A stretch of DNA of 64,000 bases from Streptomyces sp. BV286 (GCF_019090165.1 NZ_JAHRIB010000031.1:54879-118878); one strand, 5' to 3'; counted from the stretch's first letter, positions 43,638 to 52,526 are shown. Notes: generated by a model not told the origin, from the sequence alone. A program made the numbers and translations.

Positions 43638-44869
43638 CTGGGCCGGCCGGGGGCTGAGGTCCGGCCCGGGGCGTGTACGGCGGCCGCCAGCGGAAGTCCC
43701 GTGTAGTTCGCGGCCAGTTCGGCGGCCGCGGGACGGGACGCGGTGATCCGGCGCAGCCGCGTGAGCTGCAGCCGGTCCTCGAAGGTGTCCCCGTCCGGTC
43801 GTTCGTGGAGCATCGTGGTCATGTCGTAGGAGAAGCGCGTCGCCTGCCACACCCGGTCGAGACACAGCCGTGAGTACGCGTCCAGGAGCCGCATCGAGCC
43901 GGTCAGGTGCAGTTCGGCGAAGCCACGGGCCAGTACGCGGACGTCGGACACGGCGAGGTTCAGCCCCTTGGCGCCCGTCGGCGGCACGATGTGCGCGGCG
44001 TCCCCGGCGAGGAACAGCCGGCCGTGCCGCATCGGCTCGTGGACGTGACTGCGCATCGGGGTCACGGACTTGGCGGTGATCGGGCCGCGCTCCAGCCGCC
44101 AGTCGCCGTCGATCGCGAAGCGGGCGTCGAGTTCGTCCCAGATGCGGTCGTCCGGCCAGTCGTCGGCGTCCGTGCCGTTCGGGACCTGAAGGTACAGCCT
44201 CGACACGGACGTCGAGCGCATGCTGTGCAGCGCGAAGCCTCCCGGACCGCGCGCGTAGATCAACTCCTCGCAGGAGGGCGGCACATCCGCCAGGATCCCG
44301 AGCCAGGAGTAGGGGTAGTCGTGCGTGTACGTACGACTGACGGCGGCCGGGAAGGCGTCGCGGGCGATGCCGTGGAAGCCGTCACAGCCGACCACGTAGT
44401 CACAGGTGAGCAGCTGTTCGCGGCCCTCGTGGACGAAGCGCACGGCCGGCGGACCGCTCTGCCGGTCCCCGTCGGCGTTCTCGACGGCGAGGGCCTCGGC
44501 CTCGAACAACAGGGGCGCCCCGTCGGCGAGTTGGAGCCCCACGAGGTCCTTCACGATCTCCGTCTGGGCGTAGATCGTGACCGTGCGGCCGCCGGTGAGC
44601 ACGGGGAAGTCGATGCGGTGCCGCTCGCGGTCGAAGCGCAGTTCGATGCCGTGGTGGACCAGCCCCTCGGTCTCCAGCCGGTCGGCGGCGCCGCACTCGC
44701 GCAGGGCGTCCACCGTGCCCTGCTCCAGCATTCCGGCGCGCTGTCGCTGCTCGACGTACGCGCGGGTCCTGCTCTCCAGGACGACGCAGTCGATCCCCGT
44801 CCGGTGGAGCAGGCGGGCCAGCAGGAGCCCGGCCGGGCCCCCGCCGATGATGCCGACCGTCGTCCGCAT
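43631..44869 (-). CDS. pobA: 4-hydroxybenzoate 3-monooxygenase
   Basis: A 412-residue class-A flavoprotein hydroxylase converting 4-hydroxybenzoate to protocatechuate. N-terminal GIIGGGPAGLLLARLL binds FAD, VVGCDGFHG is the DG motif, and RLFLAGDAAHIVPPTGAKGLN is the second FAD motif. YVEQRQRAG and the long C-terminal DMTTMLH region match PobA. GGGAGG lies 7 nt before ATG 44869. It follows a LacI-type regulator gene by 18 bp, so the two form an operon. Protocatechuate pathway (pca) genes are not in the window. Confidence 0.9.
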   Translation of the reverse strand: MRTTVGIIGGGPAGLLLARLLHRTGIDCVVLESRTRAYVEQRQRAGMLEQGTVDALRECGAADRLETEGLVHHGIELRFDRERHRIDFPVLTGGRTVTIYAQTEIVKDLVGLQLADGAPLLFEAEALAVENADGDRQSGPPAVRFVHEGREQLLTCDYVVGCDGFHGIARDAFPAAVSRTYTHDYPYSWLGILADVPPSCEELIYARGPGGFALHSMRSTSVSRLYLQVPNGTDADDWPDDRIWDELDARFAIDGDWRLERGPITAKSVTPMRSHVHEPMRHGRLFLAGDAAHIVPPTGAKGLNLAVSDVRVLARGFAELHLTGSMRLLDAYSRLCLDRVWQATRFSYDMTTMLHERPDGDTFEDRLQLTRLRRITASRPAAAELAANYTGLPLAAAVHAPGRTSAPGRPSR

Positions 44870-44887
44870 GACACGCCTCCCAGGCAT

Positions 44888-45922
44888 TCAGCTCGATTCG
44901 CGGTGCACGACCTTCGCTCCCAGTACCTCATGCGTCCCGGGCACCGCGACGGGCTCGCGCACCGCCCGGTCGACCATCTCGGCGAGTTCGCGTCCGGAGG
45001 GGAGCTCGATGTGGACCGTGCTCAGCCGTGGACGCAGCAGCCGGCCGAGCATCAGGTCGTCGGCGCCGATGACGGCCGTCTCGTCCGGTACGCCGATCCC
45101 CTCGTCCTGCAGCGCGCGCATCAGCAGCATCGCGAACTCGTCGTTGTACGCGAAGACGGCGTCCAGGCCGAGGGACCGCCAGCGCGTGGCCAGGTCGGCC
45201 GCGGCCTTCTCGTCGTAGGCGAGCGGCACCTCGGTCACCGTCGCGTCCGTGCCGGTCAGGGCCTGCCGTACGCCTTCGAGGCGCGGCCTGGAGAAGATCT
45301 CCAGGCCGGGGTCCTCCGGTACCAGGACCCCGACGCGGCGGTAGCCCCGGGTGAGCAGGTGGGCGCCGGCGCTCCGGCCGACCCCGCGGTGGTCCATGAT
45401 CAGCGCGTGGGCGCCCTCGACGGATTCGGGGCCGAGGGTGACGACGGCCCGGGCGCCGGAGCGCTTGAGGACGGACACCCCCTGGGGACCGAGGCCGCCG
45501 CCGGGCGCCAGTACGGCGACCGGTCGCAGCTCGGCCCAGGCGCGGGCCGCCTCGTCGCCCCGGAGGCCGAGGCCGCCGTACTGCACGACGGTGTACTCGA
45601 GGCGGCTGAGCGCCCACTGGAGTTCGTTGAAGAACTGGCTGTAGAGCGGGCCCACGGGCACGTCCGGGGCGGGCATCAGGACCATGCGGCTGTGCCCGGC
45701 GCGCAGGCTGCGGGCCGCGGCGTGCGGCACGTACCCGAGTTCCTTGGCCGCCTCGTGGACGCGGCGGCGGGTGGGCTCGCTGATCCGTACGGCGCTGGTG
45801 TTGTTGAGGACGTAGGAGACGGTCGCGCGCGAGACACCCGCCAGGCGGGCCACATCGGCGCTCGTCGGCACTGAGCGCGGCGCGGGCGACGCAGGGGCGG
45901 ATGTTTTCGGTATCTGCACCAT
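44888..45922 (-). CDS. LacI-family regulator upstream of pobA
   Basis: A 344-residue LacI/GalR protein: HTH at residues ~21-41 (SADVARLAGVSRATVSYVLN), hinge AARSLRAGHS, then a binding-protein-like domain (MPAPDVPVGPLYSQFF ... VIGADDLMLGRLLRPRLSTV). It is co-transcribed with pobA (18 bp gap). Aromatic-acid genes are more often run by IclR or MarR regulators, so a LacI partner is a little unusual; it may instead control unlinked sugar genes. ATG at 45922 is preferred over 45934, but neither has a clear ribosome-binding site. Confidence 0.82.
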   Translation of the reverse strand: MVQIPKTSAPASPAPRSVPTSADVARLAGVSRATVSYVLNNTSAVRISEPTRRRVHEAAKELGYVPHAAARSLRAGHSRMVLMPAPDVPVGPLYSQFFNELQWALSRLEYTVVQYGGLGLRGDEAARAWAELRPVAVLAPGGGLGPQGVSVLKRSGARAVVTLGPESVEGAHALIMDHRGVGRSAGAHLLTRGYRRVGVLVPEDPGLEIFSRPRLEGVRQALTGTDATVTEVPLAYDEKAAADLATRWRSLGLDAVFAYNDEFAMLLMRALQDEGIGVPDETAVIGADDLMLGRLLRPRLSTVHIELPSGRELAEMVDRAVREPVAVPGTHEVLGAKVVHRESS

Positions 45923-46032
45923 GACGTACGGCATCTTTGCAGAAGCCGGGAGCCCGCTCGGGGCCGGGGGCGTCGTGAACGCCGGACACGCGGCGCGGCC
46001 GCGCCGGGCACGGCGCGGCCCAAGTCGCTTGC

Positions 46033-46695
46033 CTACTGGGGAAGTTCCGTACGTGTCACGCGTGCGACCAGGTCGATCCATCCTGCCTCCAGGCGCTCCA
46101 GCGGCATCTCGCAGTCCTTGGTCAGGTGGTGGATCAGGGCCGGGTCGAGACAGCTCATCAGGGTCTGGGCGAGGAGGGCGCTGTCGGCGCCGGGCACCGC
46201 CTGGCGCAGCAGCAGGGTGACGTGGCCGGCCAGTAAACGGTGGGGCGGGTTGGAGAAGCGGCGGGCCCCCTCCGGCTGCGCCGCCATCTGCAGTTCCAGA
46301 TGATCGGCGGCCTGGCGCAGCACGGCCAGACCGAACGCCCGGAGCCTGTCCACCGGCGGCGCCCCGGGCCCCAGCGGCGGCGGCCCGCCGAGGAAGGCGG
46401 CCTGGAGCTGTTTGGCGGAGTGGTCCAGCAGTGCCATCAGCAGGCCGGTCCGGTCGCCGAAGCGCCGGAAGACGGTTCCCTTGCCGACCGAGGCCGCGGC
46501 GGCCACCGCCTCCATCGTCACGCCCGCCGCGCCGTGCTCCTCGACCAGGCGTGTGGCCGCCTCCAGCAGCCGGGCACGGTTGCGCGCCGCGTCGGCACGC
46601 AGGCAGGGCTCGTCGGCCCCGTTGGTGAGCTCCAGCAGGACCGGCCCGTCGGTCGGCTCCTGGGACATGGGAAGGGGTGGCAGGGAGGCGGACAT
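46033..46695 (-). CDS. TetR-family regulator of the FMN reductase gene (TTA codon)
   Basis: A 220-residue TetR regulator. A ~30-residue N-terminal extension precedes the HTH (RARLLEAATRLVEEHGAAGV, VAAAASVGKGTVFRRFGDR). It is divergent from an NADPH-dependent FMN reductase, and two strong palindromes lie between them. Leu in PHRLLAG is encoded by TTA (46236-46234), so full expression should need bldA tRNA. ATG 46695 has no clear ribosome-binding site and may be leaderless. The ligand is probably a quinone or other electrophile, judged only from the target. Confidence 0.87.
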   Translation of the reverse strand: MSASLPPLPMSQEPTDGPVLLELTNGADEPCLRADAARNRARLLEAATRLVEEHGAAGVTMEAVAAAASVGKGTVFRRFGDRTGLLMALLDHSAKQLQAAFLGGPPPLGPGAPPVDRLRAFGLAVLRQAADHLELQMAAQPEGARRFSNPPHRLLAGHVTLLLRQAVPGADSALLAQTLMSCLDPALIHHLTKDCEMPLERLEAGWIDLVARVTRTELPQ

Positions 46696-46725
46696 GAAGA
46701 CAGCGTAACGCCAGGGAAGAAAAAT

Positions 46726-46773
46726 GGACCGCGGTCCGTTTAGGTGCTACAACTTTAAACGGACCCCGGTCCG
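46726..46773. promoter_or_regulatory. Two TetR operators (GGACC-NN-GGTCC)
   Basis: GGACCGCGGTCC (46726-46737) is a perfect 12-bp palindrome. CGGACCCCGGTCCG (46760-46773) has perfect 6-bp arms around CC. Centres are 35 bp apart, in the 115-bp region between the divergent TetR and FMN reductase starts. Confidence 0.85.
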
Positions 46774-46810
46774 GATCGTAACGGCACTGTTTCAGCCCAT
46801 TGGAGTTCCC

Positions 46811-47374
46811 ATGTCTGTTCGCATCCTCGCGCTCGTCGGCAGCCTCCGCGCCGGCTCCCACAACCGTCAGCTCGCCGAGGCCGCCGTCAAGCTCGCGCCG
46901 GAGGGCGCGGAGGTCGACCTGTTCGAGGGCCTGGCCGAGATCCCCTTCTACAACGAGGACATCGACGTCGAGGGCAGCGTCCCCGCCTCCGCAGCCCGGC
47001 TGCGTGAGGTCGCGGCCGGCGCCGACGCCCTGCTGCTCTTCTCGCCCGAGTACAACGGCACCATCCCGGCCGTCCTGAAGAACGCCATCGACTGGCTGTC
47101 CCGCCCGTTCGGTGCGAGCGCCCTGAACGACAAGCCGCTCGCCGTGGTCGGCACCGCCTACGGCCAGTTCGGCGGAGTCTGGGCGCAGGACGAGGCCCGC
47201 AAGGCCGCGGGTATCGCCGGCGCCAAGGTCCTCGAGGACATCAAGCTCTCCATCCCCGGCTCGGTCGTCCGCTTCGCGGAGACGCACCCCGTCGACGACG
47301 CCGAGGTCGCCGCCCAGCTGACCGAGGTCATCGGGCGGATCCACGGCCTGACGACGGAGCCCGCCGCCGCCTGA
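46811..47374 (+). CDS. NADPH-dependent FMN reductase
   Basis: A 187-residue flavodoxin-fold reductase: VGSLRAGSHNRQLAEAA binds the FMN phosphate, and SPEYNGTIPAVLKNAIDWLSR is the isoalloxazine-side motif of the NADPH-dependent FMN/quinone reductase family. It likely reduces quinones, azo compounds or chromate using FMN. TTGGAG precedes ATG 46811. Controlled by the divergent TetR and ended by a very strong terminator, so it is a single-gene unit. Confidence 0.9.
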   Translation: MSVRILALVGSLRAGSHNRQLAEAAVKLAPEGAEVDLFEGLAEIPFYNEDIDVEGSVPASAARLREVAAGADALLLFSPEYNGTIPAVLKNAIDWLSRPFGASALNDKPLAVVGTAYGQFGGVWAQDEARKAAGIAGAKVLEDIKLSIPGSVVRFAETHPVDDAEVAAQLTEVIGRIHGLTTEPAAA

Positions 47375-47405
47375 TCACGACACGTTCCGCGGCCGCGCGT
47401 CGCAT

Positions 47406-47450
47406 CTGCCGGAGGGGGCCGGAGCCGAGAGCTCCGGCCCCCTCCGGCAG
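47406..47450 (+). terminator. Strong hairpin terminator after FMN reductase
   Basis: A perfect 20-bp stem (47406-47425 with 47431-47450) and 5-nt loop CGAGA, 31 bp after the stop. It is the most stable hairpin I found in the window. Confidence 0.92.
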
Positions 47451-47511
47451 CCCGCCCCGACCGGTGTGCACCTCCACCGCCACCGGTTCCTCCGGAAGGT
47501 GCCGGTTGCCC

Positions 47512-48366
47512 ATGACCACGTCCGCCCCCGCCCCCGCCCACACCGCGCCGCCGAAGCTCGTGGCCACCGACCTGGACGGGACACTGCTGCGCAGCGACGG
47601 GACGGTGTCCGGGCGGACGGCGGCCGCGCTCGTGGCGGCCGAAGCGGCCGGCATCCGTCTCGTGCTCGTGACCGGCCGTCCCCCGCGCAGCCTTCCGGTG
47701 CTGCACGAGGACATCGGACGCCACTTCGCGATCACCGCCAACGGCGCCGCCGTGTACGCCCCCGACGGCACGGCCGTACGGCTGTCGCCGTTCCCCGAGG
47801 CCCCGCTCGCCGCGCTCGTGGCACGCGTGCGCGCGGCGGTCCCCGGCGTGTCCTTCGCCTTAGAGTACGAGCGGGACTTCGGCCACGAACCGGGCTACCC
47901 GGCCTGGTCGTACGGGGAGCCGGCGGTCGAACTGATCGGTACCGCAGAGGAGTTGCTCGCGCGCTCCGCCGGTCGTCCCGTCTTCAAGATCCTCGCCCGT
48001 CATCCGGAGCTGTCACTGCGCGACTTCCACGTGCGGGCACGGAGCGCGGCGGGCACAGGCGCCGAGACCACGCACTCCACGGGGCTGGCGCTGGTCGAGT
48101 TCAGCGCCCCGGGCGTCACCAAGGCCAGCGCGCTGATGGCATGGAGCGCCGGGCTCGGCCTGCGCCCGGAGGACATCGCCGCGTTCGGGGACATGCCCAA
48201 CGACCTGCCCATGCTCGGGGTGGTGGGCCGCCCGTACGCCATGGCGAACGCCGACCCCGAGGTCAAACGGGCCGCGCGGTTCCACACCGCCTCGAACGAC
48301 GAGGACGGTGTGGCCCGGGTGCTGGAGCAGTTCGTCGCCGCACGGACCCGCCGCCGTCCCGCGTAG
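47512..48366 (+). CDS. Cof-type HAD phosphatase (TTA codon)
   Basis: A 284-residue HAD-superfamily hydrolase, Cof/YbiV subfamily. Motif I is DLDGTLL (nucleophile Asp), motif II VTGRPP, and motif IV GDMPNDLPML, with a large C2 cap between. Such enzymes dephosphorylate sugar phosphates or flavin/pyridoxal phosphates. Leu117 (SFALEY) is encoded by TTA (47860-47862), implying bldA-dependent translation. ATG at 47512 follows GGAAGG. Stands alone after the strong terminator. Confidence 0.88.
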   Translation: MTTSAPAPAHTAPPKLVATDLDGTLLRSDGTVSGRTAAALVAAEAAGIRLVLVTGRPPRSLPVLHEDIGRHFAITANGAAVYAPDGTAVRLSPFPEAPLAALVARVRAAVPGVSFALEYERDFGHEPGYPAWSYGEPAVELIGTAEELLARSAGRPVFKILARHPELSLRDFHVRARSAAGTGAETTHSTGLALVEFSAPGVTKASALMAWSAGLGLRPEDIAAFGDMPNDLPMLGVVGRPYAMANADPEVKRAARFHTASNDEDGVARVLEQFVAARTRRRPA

Positions 48367-48528
48367 TCCCGGCGGCCGCGGTCCCGGTGGTTCGGCCGGT
48401 GCCGGACGGGCGGGGACGGTGCGAAGGCAGGCGATCGCCGCCTGCACCAAGGAAGTTGCCCTTCCCGTACCGCGGACGCCCGCTGGACGTTACCGTTCGG
48501 TAGACATCGTGCTTCCGGAGGTGGCCGT

Positions 48529-49983
48529 ATGACTCCCGACCGTGCCGCGGGTCTCGCGGAGCGCGCCCGCGCCCTGGCCGAGGGCTCGGTGTCCTCTCGG
48601 ACGCTGGTGGAGGAGGCCCTCGCCCGGATCGAGGCCACGCAGGGCACCTTGAACGCCTTCCGGCTGGTGCGCGCCGAGGCGGCGCTCGCCGAGGCCGACG
48701 CCGCCGACAAGGAGCTGGCGGCGGGCGGACACCGGCCGCTGCTCGGGGTGCCGGTGGCGGTCAAGGACGACATGGACGTGGCGGGCGAGCCGACGGCCTT
48801 CGGCTGCTGCGGGGAGTTCCCGCCGTCGGCCGAGGACGGCGAGGCGGTACGCCGGCTGCGGGCGGCCGGAGCCGTGGTCGTCGGCAAGACCAACACCTGC
48901 GAGCTGGGTCAGTGGCCCTTCACCGAGGGCCCGGCCTTCGGTGAGACCCGCAATCCGTGGAACACCGCGCACACACCGGGTGGCTCGTCCGGCGGTTCGG
49001 CCGCCGCCGTCGCGGCGGGCCTGGTCCCCGCCGCACTGGGCTCGGACGGCGCGGGCTCGGTGCGCATCCCCGCCTCCTGGACCCACCTGATCGGCATCAA
49101 GCCGCAGCGCGGTCGCATCTCGACCTGGCCGCGCCCGGAGTCCTTCCACGGCATCACGGTCAACGGCACGCTGGCCCGTACGGTCGAGGACGCCGCGCTG
49201 CTCCTGGACGCGGCGAGCGGCAGCCACGCCCGCGATCTGCACCGCCCGCCCGCGCTGCGCGCGACGGACGCGGTGGGCCGGGATCCGGGGCGACTGCGGA
49301 TCGCGCTCTCCCTGAAGCCTCCGTTCACGGCGCTGCCCGCGCGGTTGCGCCCCGACGTACGGGCGCGGGTCGTCGCCCTCGCGGAGCGGCTGGCCGCGCT
49401 CGGGCACGAGGTCGAGGAGGCCGACCCGCGGTACGGGCAGATCGGGCTGGCCTTCGTGCCGCGCGCCACCGCGGGCATCGCCGAGCGGGTACGGGAGGTG
49501 CCCGACCCGGCTCTCCTGGACCGGCGCACCCGCGAGGCGGCCCGCCTGGGGCGGCTGCTCGGGGGCGCCCCGCTGCGGGCCGCCCGGCGCGCCGAGGCAC
49601 GCCTGCACCGGCGGATCGGCGCGCTCTTCGAGAGGTACGACGTGATCCTGGCGCCGACGACGGCCGCTCCCCCGCCGCGGATCGGCGCCCTGCACGGTCT
49701 GAGCGGCTTCGGCACCGACCGGGCCATGATCGCCGCGTGCCCGTACGCCTGGCCGTGGAACGTACTGGGCTGGCCCGGGGTGAACATCCCCGCGGGCTTC
49801 GTCGACGGCTCGCTGCCCGTGGGCGCGCAGTTGCTCGGCCCGGCGAACAGTGAGCCGCTGCTCGTCTCGCTCGCCGCGCAGGTGGAGGCGGACCAGCGGT
49901 GGTACGAGCGGTGGCCGGACGGCGAACCGGCCGGCGAACAGGACGGCGCCGTACCGGAGTTCGGTCCGCCCGCGGGCCCGTAG
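48529..49983 (+). CDS. Amidase signature-family enzyme
   Basis: A 484-residue amidase. The Ser-cisSer-Lys triad is visible: VAVKDD (Lys), TPGGSSGGSAAAVAAG (cis-Ser) and GSDGAGSVRIPAS (nucleophile Ser). It has neither the length nor the context of GatA, so it is probably a stand-alone hydrolase of small amides. CCGGAGGT lies about 7 nt before ATG 48529. The tail is Pro/Gly-rich, and its last codons lie in a tandem duplication. Confidence 0.87.
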   Translation: MTPDRAAGLAERARALAEGSVSSRTLVEEALARIEATQGTLNAFRLVRAEAALAEADAADKELAAGGHRPLLGVPVAVKDDMDVAGEPTAFGCCGEFPPSAEDGEAVRRLRAAGAVVVGKTNTCELGQWPFTEGPAFGETRNPWNTAHTPGGSSGGSAAAVAAGLVPAALGSDGAGSVRIPASWTHLIGIKPQRGRISTWPRPESFHGITVNGTLARTVEDAALLLDAASGSHARDLHRPPALRATDAVGRDPGRLRIALSLKPPFTALPARLRPDVRARVVALAERLAALGHEVEEADPRYGQIGLAFVPRATAGIAERVREVPDPALLDRRTREAARLGRLLGGAPLRAARRAEARLHRRIGALFERYDVILAPTTAAPPPRIGALHGLSGFGTDRAMIAACPYAWPWNVLGWPGVNIPAGFVDGSLPVGAQLLGPANSEPLLVSLAAQVEADQRWYERWPDGEPAGEQDGAVPEFGPPAGP

Positions 49984-50002
49984 TCCCCGCGGGCCCGTAG
50001 TC
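49969..50002. repeat. 17-bp perfect tandem duplication over a stop codon
   Basis: CCCGCGGGCCCGTAGTC occurs twice in tandem (49969-49985, 49986-50002). The first copy contains the amidase TAG stop; the second repeats it downstream. A recent duplication that leaves the protein unchanged. Confidence 0.9.
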
Positions 50003-50010
50003 TTGGCACC

Positions 50011-50229
50011 ATGGACGACGCGTCGATGGTGGGGCTGATGGGGCGGGTCACCGGCACGGTGGGGCCCGGGCTCGTCGGCGAGGTGATCGTCCGGGTCCGT
50101 GGCGGCGCCGAGCACTTCCTCGCGTACCCCGCCGCCGCGAAGGACCGCATCGAGACGGGCACGGTCGTGATGGTGGTGGAGTACCTGCCGCCGCGGACGG
50201 TGTACGTGTCGCCCGCGTACGGCGGTTGA
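50011..50229 (+). CDS. Small NfeD-like OB-fold protein
   Basis: A 72-residue beta-rich protein (GRVTGTVGPGLVGEVIVRVRGG, GTVVMVVEYLPPRTVYVSPAYGG) resembling the C-terminal OB domain of NfeD, without its membrane part. NfeD proteins pair with SPFH/flotillin proteins, and a flotillin-like gene follows 145 bp later. The start ATG 50011 has only a weak ribosome-binding site. Confidence 0.72.
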   Translation: MDDASMVGLMGRVTGTVGPGLVGEVIVRVRGGAEHFLAYPAAAKDRIETGTVVMVVEYLPPRTVYVSPAYGG

Positions 50230-50374
50230 AGCCGCCAGGGGCGTCTGCGTCATGTGAGCGTGTCGTGTGTGTCAAGGCTGTACCAAGGACGCGGCCACGT
50301 CTGTACCCACGGGTCCGCGCGGGCGCACACTCCCTTCGTTCGGTGCCGACAGGGCACCATCCAACAGGGGGCGC

Positions 50375-51865
50375 ATGCCGATGGTTGTCGGCGTCGTCGC
50401 GGGGGCAGCGGTCCTCGCGCTCATCTTCGTCGTTGTGGTCTTCAAGCTCATGTGGCGGGTCGCGGAGCCCAACGAAGCACTGATCATCTCCGGTTCGAAG
50501 CACCGTACCGAAGGCCTTGAGGAAGGCATGGGTTTCCGTATCGTCACCGGGCGCGGGACGCTCGTGATGCCGGGCGTCCAGGCGGTGCGCAAACTCTCGC
50601 TCGACCTCAACGAGACCGAGCTGTCCGTGGACTGCGTGACCCACCAGGGCATTCCGCTCAGGGTGCGGGGCGTCGTCATCTTCAAGGTGGGCGACGACTT
50701 CGTGTCGATCGCCAACGCGGGCCGGCGCTTCCTCGACCAGCAGAAGCTGATGTCGGAGCGGGTGCACAACGTGTTCGCCGGTCATCTGCGGTCCATCGTG
50801 GGCGGGTTGACCGTCGAGGACATGATCCGCGACCGCGACAAGCTCACCGGCCAGACCCGTGCCGCGTGCGGTACGGAGATGGAGAAGCTCGGCCTGATCG
50901 TCGACTCGCTGCAGATCCACGAGATCGAGGATCCGACGGGCTACATCAAGAACCTGGCCATGCCGCATGCGGCGGCCGTGCAGCGGGACGCCCGGATCGC
51001 GCAGGCCGAGGCCAACCGGCTGGCCACCGAGGCCGAACAGCAGGCCGCCGCCCGGATGTCGGAGGCGACCCGGGACAGCGAGATCCTGCAGGCCGGATAC
51101 CAGGCGGAGCGCGACAACGCATCCGCCAAGGCCCGTCAGGCAGGCCCGCTCGCCGACGCGGCCGCCCGGCAGGAGGTCGTGGTCCAGGAGACACGCGTCG
51201 CCGAGCTGGAGGCGCACCGGCGTGAGCAGCAGCTCCAGGCGGACGTCCGCAAGCCCGCCGACGCGAAGGCGTACGAGAAGCGCACGCTGGCCGAGGCGGA
51301 GCGCGACGTCCGGATCTCCGCCGCGCAGGCCAAGGCGAAGGAGACGGAGCTCGCGGCGGCGGCGGAGGCGACGCGGGTCACGACGGCCGCGGGCGCCGAG
51401 GCCGAGGCGACGAGGGCGCGCGGCTCCGCCACCGCGACCGCGACCAGGGCAACGGGTGAGGCGGAGGCCGCCGCCCAGCAGGCCAAGGGCCTCGCGATCG
51501 CGGAGTCGACCCGGGCGAAGGGACTGGCGGAGGCGGAGACCATCAAGGCGCGGGCCGCCGCGCTGGCGGAGAACCAGGAGGCTGTGGTCGCACAGCAACT
51601 CGCCGAGAACTGGCCGGAGATCGTCAAGGCGGGCGCGAGCGCGTTCGGGAACGTCGAGCACATGGTGCTGCTCAACGGCGCCGACGGGATGTCCGACATG
51701 TTCGCCAAGGCGCTCACCATGGGCGGCACGGGACTCGGGCTGGCCCGGCAGCTGCTGGCGTCGATGAACCAGAACGGCCAGGCCGGAAAGGACACTTCGC
51801 CGGTGAACGGGTTTCCGGCGGCGCCGCCCGCTCCGCAGAAGGTGCCGGTGGACGGGGAGTCGTAG
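50375..51865 (+). CDS. Flotillin-like SPFH-domain membrane protein
   Basis: A 496-residue protein: N-terminal membrane helix (residues 4-24), SPFH/band-7 domain (~28-200, LSLDLNETELSVDCVTHQGIPLRVRG), then a long Ala/Glu/Arg-rich coiled coil (~200-420) with repeated AEAE-type heptads, and a short C-terminal region. This is the flotillin/FloT layout, forming membrane microdomain scaffolds. With the NfeD-like gene upstream it makes the common flotillin-NfeD pair. CAGGGGG precedes ATG 50375. Confidence 0.88.
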   Translation: MPMVVGVVAGAAVLALIFVVVVFKLMWRVAEPNEALIISGSKHRTEGLEEGMGFRIVTGRGTLVMPGVQAVRKLSLDLNETELSVDCVTHQGIPLRVRGVVIFKVGDDFVSIANAGRRFLDQQKLMSERVHNVFAGHLRSIVGGLTVEDMIRDRDKLTGQTRAACGTEMEKLGLIVDSLQIHEIEDPTGYIKNLAMPHAAAVQRDARIAQAEANRLATEAEQQAAARMSEATRDSEILQAGYQAERDNASAKARQAGPLADAAARQEVVVQETRVAELEAHRREQQLQADVRKPADAKAYEKRTLAEAERDVRISAAQAKAKETELAAAAEATRVTTAAGAEAEATRARGSATATATRATGEAEAAAQQAKGLAIAESTRAKGLAEAETIKARAAALAENQEAVVAQQLAENWPEIVKAGASAFGNVEHMVLLNGADGMSDMFAKALTMGGTGLGLARQLLASMNQNGQAGKDTSPVNGFPAAPPAPQKVPVDGES

Positions 51866-51896
51866 AACGGTGGAACGGTGCGGTGACCGGTCGGCC

Positions 51897-51962
51897 GGTC
51901 GGCTGCGGATCGCGTTCGGCCGGTCGCCCGGTCGGCCGCGGATCGCGTTCGGCCGGTCGCCC
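51897..51962. repeat. 33-bp tandem repeat x2
   Basis: Two adjacent 33-bp units (51897-51929, 51930-51962) differing at one base (T/C at unit position 8). It occupies the 214-bp gap between the flotillin and PemK-like genes, otherwise empty. Confidence 0.88.
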
Positions 51963-52079
51963 GGTTCCTCCCCGGCCCTGTGAAGAGGCAGTTCGTCGCT
52001 GTGCAGAGGCCGTTGTCCGCGTCCTGCGACCTGACGGGGCGCGGATTCCGGCCGAAGAGGCGCGGGCTACCGTGTGCCC

Positions 52080-52526
52080 GTGACTGCCTTCGCCGAGCAA
52101 GACGTCCCTGGCCGCTCAGGCCCCTCCGCCACCACCGAGGCGGATCCGCGCCGGGTCGGCCAGGTGCGTACCGAGTACTCCCCCGCGCACGACGGGGATC
52201 CGGATCCGGGCGAGATCGTCTGGACGTGGGTGCCCTACGAGGAGAACGACGGGCGGGGCAAGGACCGCCCGGTGCTGGTGGTCGCCCGGGAGGACGCCGG
52301 TACGTTCCTCGCCGTGCAGCTGTCCAGCAAGCGGCACGCCAACGACCGGGAGTGGGTGCCGATCGGCAGCGGGCCGTGGGACCGGTCGGGGCGCGACTCG
52401 TGGGTGGACGTGGACCGGGTGCTGCGGCTGCACGAGAAGGGGATGCGCCGGGAGGCGTGCGCGCTGGACCGGATGCGGTTCAACTCGGTGGTGCACCGGC
52501 TGCGGGAGCGTTACGGCTGGCGCTGA
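52080..52526 (+). CDS. PemK/MazF-like protein, no antitoxin
   Basis: A 148-residue protein. After ~40 disordered residues, PGEIVWTWVPYEENDGRGKDRPVLVV and FLAVQLSS match the PemK/MazF SH3-like fold; DRPVLVV is the strand leading to the usual active-site loop. MazF/PemK are mRNA endonucleases paired with an antitoxin, but no small antitoxin gene lies on either side, so it may have a different role. GTG 52080 is used; a GTG at 52074 is possible. Its last 16 bp overlap the convergent PARG gene. Confidence 0.75.
   Translation: MTAFAEQDVPGRSGPSATTEADPRRVGQVRTEYSPAHDGDPDPGEIVWTWVPYEENDGRGKDRPVLVVAREDAGTFLAVQLSSKRHANDREWVPIGSGPWDRSGRDSWVDVDRVLRLHEKGMRREACALDRMRFNSVVHRLRERYGWR

Noticed and set aside
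52080..52526. Complete type II toxin-antitoxin module
   Set aside because: No small antitoxin gene lies upstream or downstream; the neighbour is a convergent PARG.
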